A DNA stretch of 24,740 bases from the NCBI GenBank assembly GCA_023426005.1, contig JAFABO010000161.1, positions 1 to 24,740 of the forward strand, given 5' to 3'. Every line of letters begins with the position of its first letter. Position 1 is the first letter of the stretch. The notes under the pieces were generated by a model that was not told the DNA's origin, did not search any database, and saw only the letters and a program-made list of their open reading frames with translations. Positions 22,954 to 24,740 of this stretch are shown here, one piece after another. This stretch comes from Bacillota bacterium. Lineage in GTDB: Bacteria > Bacillota > Clostridia > Acetivibrionales > DSM-1351. The translations under genes and the position numbers were made by a program.

Positions 22954-23961
22954 ATGTCTCACAAAAGGAAATCCCTATTATCAGTTTTTTTGTGTATTAT
23001 TCTGATTACTTTCTCTTTTCAGGTTCAAACCACATATGCAAGTTCCTCATATTCTATTTCATTTGTTCTTCTCTCAAAATACAACGCTTCTGTTGATATC
23101 GGCAATGAGTTTTACATTATAGCCGTTACTTCCAACGGCAAGCAGCCGACCTGGAAGAGCAGCAGCTCAAGTATTGCTTCTGTCAATACCTATGGCAAAG
23201 TCACGGCAAAAAAGGCAGGTTCTGTTACCCTGACTGCCAAAATCAAAAATGCGGAAGCTTCCTGTAAAGTCAAAGTAAATAAAACAAATATCACTATCAG
23301 TAAATCAAGCGCTTCCATCGAACGGAGTGAAAAGCTCAAACTCTCCGCTGCGGCCTCCAACAAGTCTGAAATCACCTGGAAAAGCAGCAAATCAAGCATT
23401 GCTGCAATTGATGACAATGGAAACATTACCGGTTTGAAACCCGGCGAAACAACTATAACCGCATCCGCCGACGGCAGCAGTGCCACCTGCAAACTCAAGG
23501 TGAAAGCTCCGACTGTTCAATTGGACAAAACAAATATCAAATTATACCGGGGTCAGAAAGTTAAGCTGTCGGCCACGGTCTCTTCAGGCATTTCGCCCAA
23601 CTGGAAAACCAATAAGAAGAGTGTTGCCGTGGTCGATGAGTACGGCAACGTGACCGCAGTTAAAAACGGAACTGCCGACATCACCGCGACAGTTGACGGG
23701 GTATCCAGGATCTGTAAGGTATCGGTAGAAAAACCTGTCATCACTTTAAGTGCCGCAGAGATCAATCTCAAAAAAGGCACGGCTTCGGCCGTTTCGGCAC
23801 GTGTTTCTTCAGGCAATCCGCCAACCTGGTCTTCAAGCAATTCCAATGTAGCCACAGTGGACGGCGCAGGTAAAATTACAGCCGTAAAGAAGGGCACTGC
23901 CTATATTTACGCCGCTGAAGACGGTACAAAGGCCAGATGTATTGTTCATGTGATTGAATAA
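22954..23961 (+). CDS. Secreted protein with four Big_2 (bacterial Ig-like) repeats
   Basis: A 335-residue protein with a signal peptide (basic KRK, hydrophobic LLSVFLCIILITFSF, likely cut after TTYA near residue 29). The rest is four tandem Big_2 domains (about 35-109, 111-184, 186-259, 261-334). The repeats have an exact 75-residue period: tryptophans at 67, 142, 217 and 292, and cysteines at 104, 179, 254 and 329. Each contains the family core WxSSxxxxAxVDxxGxxTAxKxGxxxIxA in variant form. There is no LPXTG anchor, S-layer domain or catalytic domain, so it is probably released or held by protein or sugar contacts. TGGAGGA lies before ATG 22954. Its base composition is richer in G+C than the lantibiotic genes, and nothing links it functionally to them. 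Function beyond adhesion or a structural role is unknown. Confidence 0.9.
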   Translation: MSHKRKSLLSVFLCIILITFSFQVQTTYASSSYSISFVLLSKYNASVDIGNEFYIIAVTSNGKQPTWKSSSSSIASVNTYGKVTAKKAGSVTLTAKIKNAEASCKVKVNKTNITISKSSASIERSEKLKLSAAASNKSEITWKSSKSSIAAIDDNGNITGLKPGETTITASADGSSATCKLKVKAPTVQLDKTNIKLYRGQKVKLSATVSSGISPNWKTNKKSVAVVDEYGNVTAVKNGTADITATVDGVSRICKVSVEKPVITLSAAEINLKKGTASAVSARVSSGNPPTWSSSNSNVATVDGAGKITAVKKGTAYIYAAEDGTKARCIVHVIE

Positions 23962-23986
23962 ACTCTGGATGAAGCTTAACTGATTT

Positions 23987-24460
23987 TCATAAAAATAAAT
24001 TTTTGTGAGGAATAAATGCAGCAAACTTGTTATTGACTTTTGACCCTGCCCTAATCCCTATCAATTTTGTCACATCCTTTAGAATCATATGATCCGTAAC
24101 ATTTATCATCAGCCAGCGCCCCATAGTTGAGGAGACCGTATTTTTATATAATTCACGGATATATTCACTGCATAGAGGTATAATAAATTCCGCTTCATTC
24201 ATCTCCCTATTTCCGATAACGACCAGTACAAAGAAGCAATTCATCATCGGATAGAGAGTGCACAGAGCTTTGCCGCCTTTTGAATACTTCAGGTTCCACC
24301 CGGGCTGCATGGAGCATTTGCTGTATGCCGGCTTTGGCCGTATGTCATAGGTTTGCTGCAGATATGAATTGAGCTCCCGCCATAAATCCATATTTACAAA
24401 ATTACTTATATCATCCAAGCCGGGCTGATTGTCCGGACCATATATTTTACTCCATTCCAT
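23987..24460 (-). CDS. DUF3788-like protein
   Basis: A 157-residue protein beginning MEWSKIYGPDNQPGLDD. The middle part PAYSKCSMQPGWNLKYSKGG and the following CTLYPMMNCFFVLVVIG, then GRWLMINVTDHMILKDVTKL, match the layout of the DUF3788 family as I know it. Its biochemical role is unknown. Membrane segments and a signal peptide are absent. I prefer the ATG at 24460 because CGGAG lies eight bases upstream. An in-frame ATG at 24487 adds nine residues and has only a poor GGCGGA site. It lies directly downstream of the AraC/GyrI-type gene on the same strand, and a joint ligand-sensing or small-molecule-response role is a guess from that neighbourhood. It converges on the Big_2 gene with 25 bases between the stops. 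Confidence 0.75.
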   Translation of the reverse strand: MEWSKIYGPDNQPGLDDISNFVNMDLWRELNSYLQQTYDIRPKPAYSKCSMQPGWNLKYSKGGKALCTLYPMMNCFFVLVVIGNREMNEAEFIIPLCSEYIRELYKNTVSSTMGRWLMINVTDHMILKDVTKLIGIRAGSKVNNKFAAFIPHKNLFL

Positions 24461-24506
24461 ACAATAATCTCCGTTCTTTGCCTGCATTTTAAATCCGCCG
24501 GATATT

Positions 24507-24740
24507 TCATACCGGTTTAGCCCATATTTCCATGCTTGTTGTATCAGGGCTGTGGCTTGGGTACCGTTCTACCGCAAAAGGACTGACATTCATACTGTGA
24601 TTCGGCAGCCAGATCTCAAACAGATAGCGGTGAGCCTTATACACCGCATCCATAACAAGATGCTCAAAATCTTCGGCTTCGAAGTGACATACAATGTATT
24701 CGCCCTCCCGCAGGACCCAGTCTGTGAAATCTCCGGAATC
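24507..24740 (-). CDS. C-terminal part of AraC-family/GyrI-like effector-binding protein (partial)
   Basis: An open frame on the minus strand from the right window edge to a TGA at 24509-24507 gives 77 residues; the N-terminus lies outside the window. The sequence includes LREGEYIVCHFEAEDFEHLV, MDAVYKAHRYLFEIWLPNH, VERYPSHSPDTTSMEIWAKPV. This matches the end of the GyrI-like/AraC effector-binding fold, in which a pair of beta-alpha-beta units binds small hydrophobic ligands. It may belong to an AraC-type regulator with an N-terminal helix-turn-helix or be a free-standing GyrI-like protein; the missing part decides. The downstream DUF3788-like gene starts within 20-50 bases, suggesting one transcript. 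Confidence 0.8.
   Translation of the reverse strand, partial: DSGDFTDWVLREGEYIVCHFEAEDFEHLVMDAVYKAHRYLFEIWLPNHSMNVSPFAVERYPSHSPDTTSMEIWAKPV

Noticed and set aside
23190..23897. Two long minus-strand frames inside the Big_2 gene
   Set aside because: They arise from the regular repeat composition of the gene on the other strand and have no start signals or recognisable domains.

Overview
The window looks like a chromosomal segment of a low-GC Gram-positive anaerobe of the class Clostridia. A relative of Ruminiclostridium or another cellulolytic clostridium is my guess, not something I can prove. The reasons are strong AGGAGG-type ribosome binding sites, sigma-A-like promoters, use of ATG, GTG and TTG starts, a MASE3-SpoIIE phosphatase, a secreted Big_2 repeat protein and a monofunctional MetF. 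The outer genes are visibly richer in G+C than the central part from about 6.6 to 22.7 kb, which suggests the centre was acquired separately.

Layout. Bases 1-2272 hold the end of a nucleoside (BmpA/NupNOPQ-type) ABC transporter operon: the tail of the ATPase and two permeases. It is followed by a 199-base foldback element (2282-2480) and a terminator. Bases 2716-4902 hold a divergent pair, a beta-lactamase-fold serine hydrolase (-) and methylenetetrahydrofolate reductase (+), each with a recognisable promoter. A membrane-anchored PP2C phosphatase (4907-6607, -) converges on metF. Bases 6608-7297 have no convincing gene but contain a promoter, a GC-rich structured island, an inverted repeat and an orphan reading frame.

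The centre (7298-22647) is a complete-looking two-peptide class II lanthipeptide (lantibiotic) locus built around a divergent control region at 13218-13414. Leftward from a consensus TTGACA-17-TATAAT promoter run a shortened NHLM/HlyD-like membrane protein, a C39-peptidase ABC exporter, a second NHLM-type ABC exporter without peptidase, a flavodoxin-fold Fe-S-type oxidoreductase and a small glycine-rich membrane protein. Rightward, behind four TTCACA-like repeats spaced exactly 11 bp, run a beta-type precursor (lacticin 3147 A2-like), an alpha-type precursor with the lipid II-binding CTxTxEC motif, two LanM synthetases and a LanFEG self-protection transporter whose ATPase has the E-loop. In the inferred scheme the two LanM enzymes each modify one peptide. 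The C39 exporter removes the double-glycine leader and secretes the product, and LanFEG keeps it off the producer membrane. No regulator gene and no separate LanI lipoprotein are seen.

Bases 22954-23961 encode a secreted protein of four Big_2 domains with an exact 75-residue period. Bases 23987-24740 (-) hold a DUF3788-like gene and the C-terminal part of an AraC/GyrI-type regulator cut by the window edge.

The points most worth following up are the 11-bp repeat operator without a linked regulator, the NHLM-type export machinery paired with a lacticin 3147-like two-peptide system, the alpha precursor with two GG sites, the possible link between the flavoprotein and D-amino-acid formation, and the two unexplained structured elements at 2282-2480 and 6793-6879.
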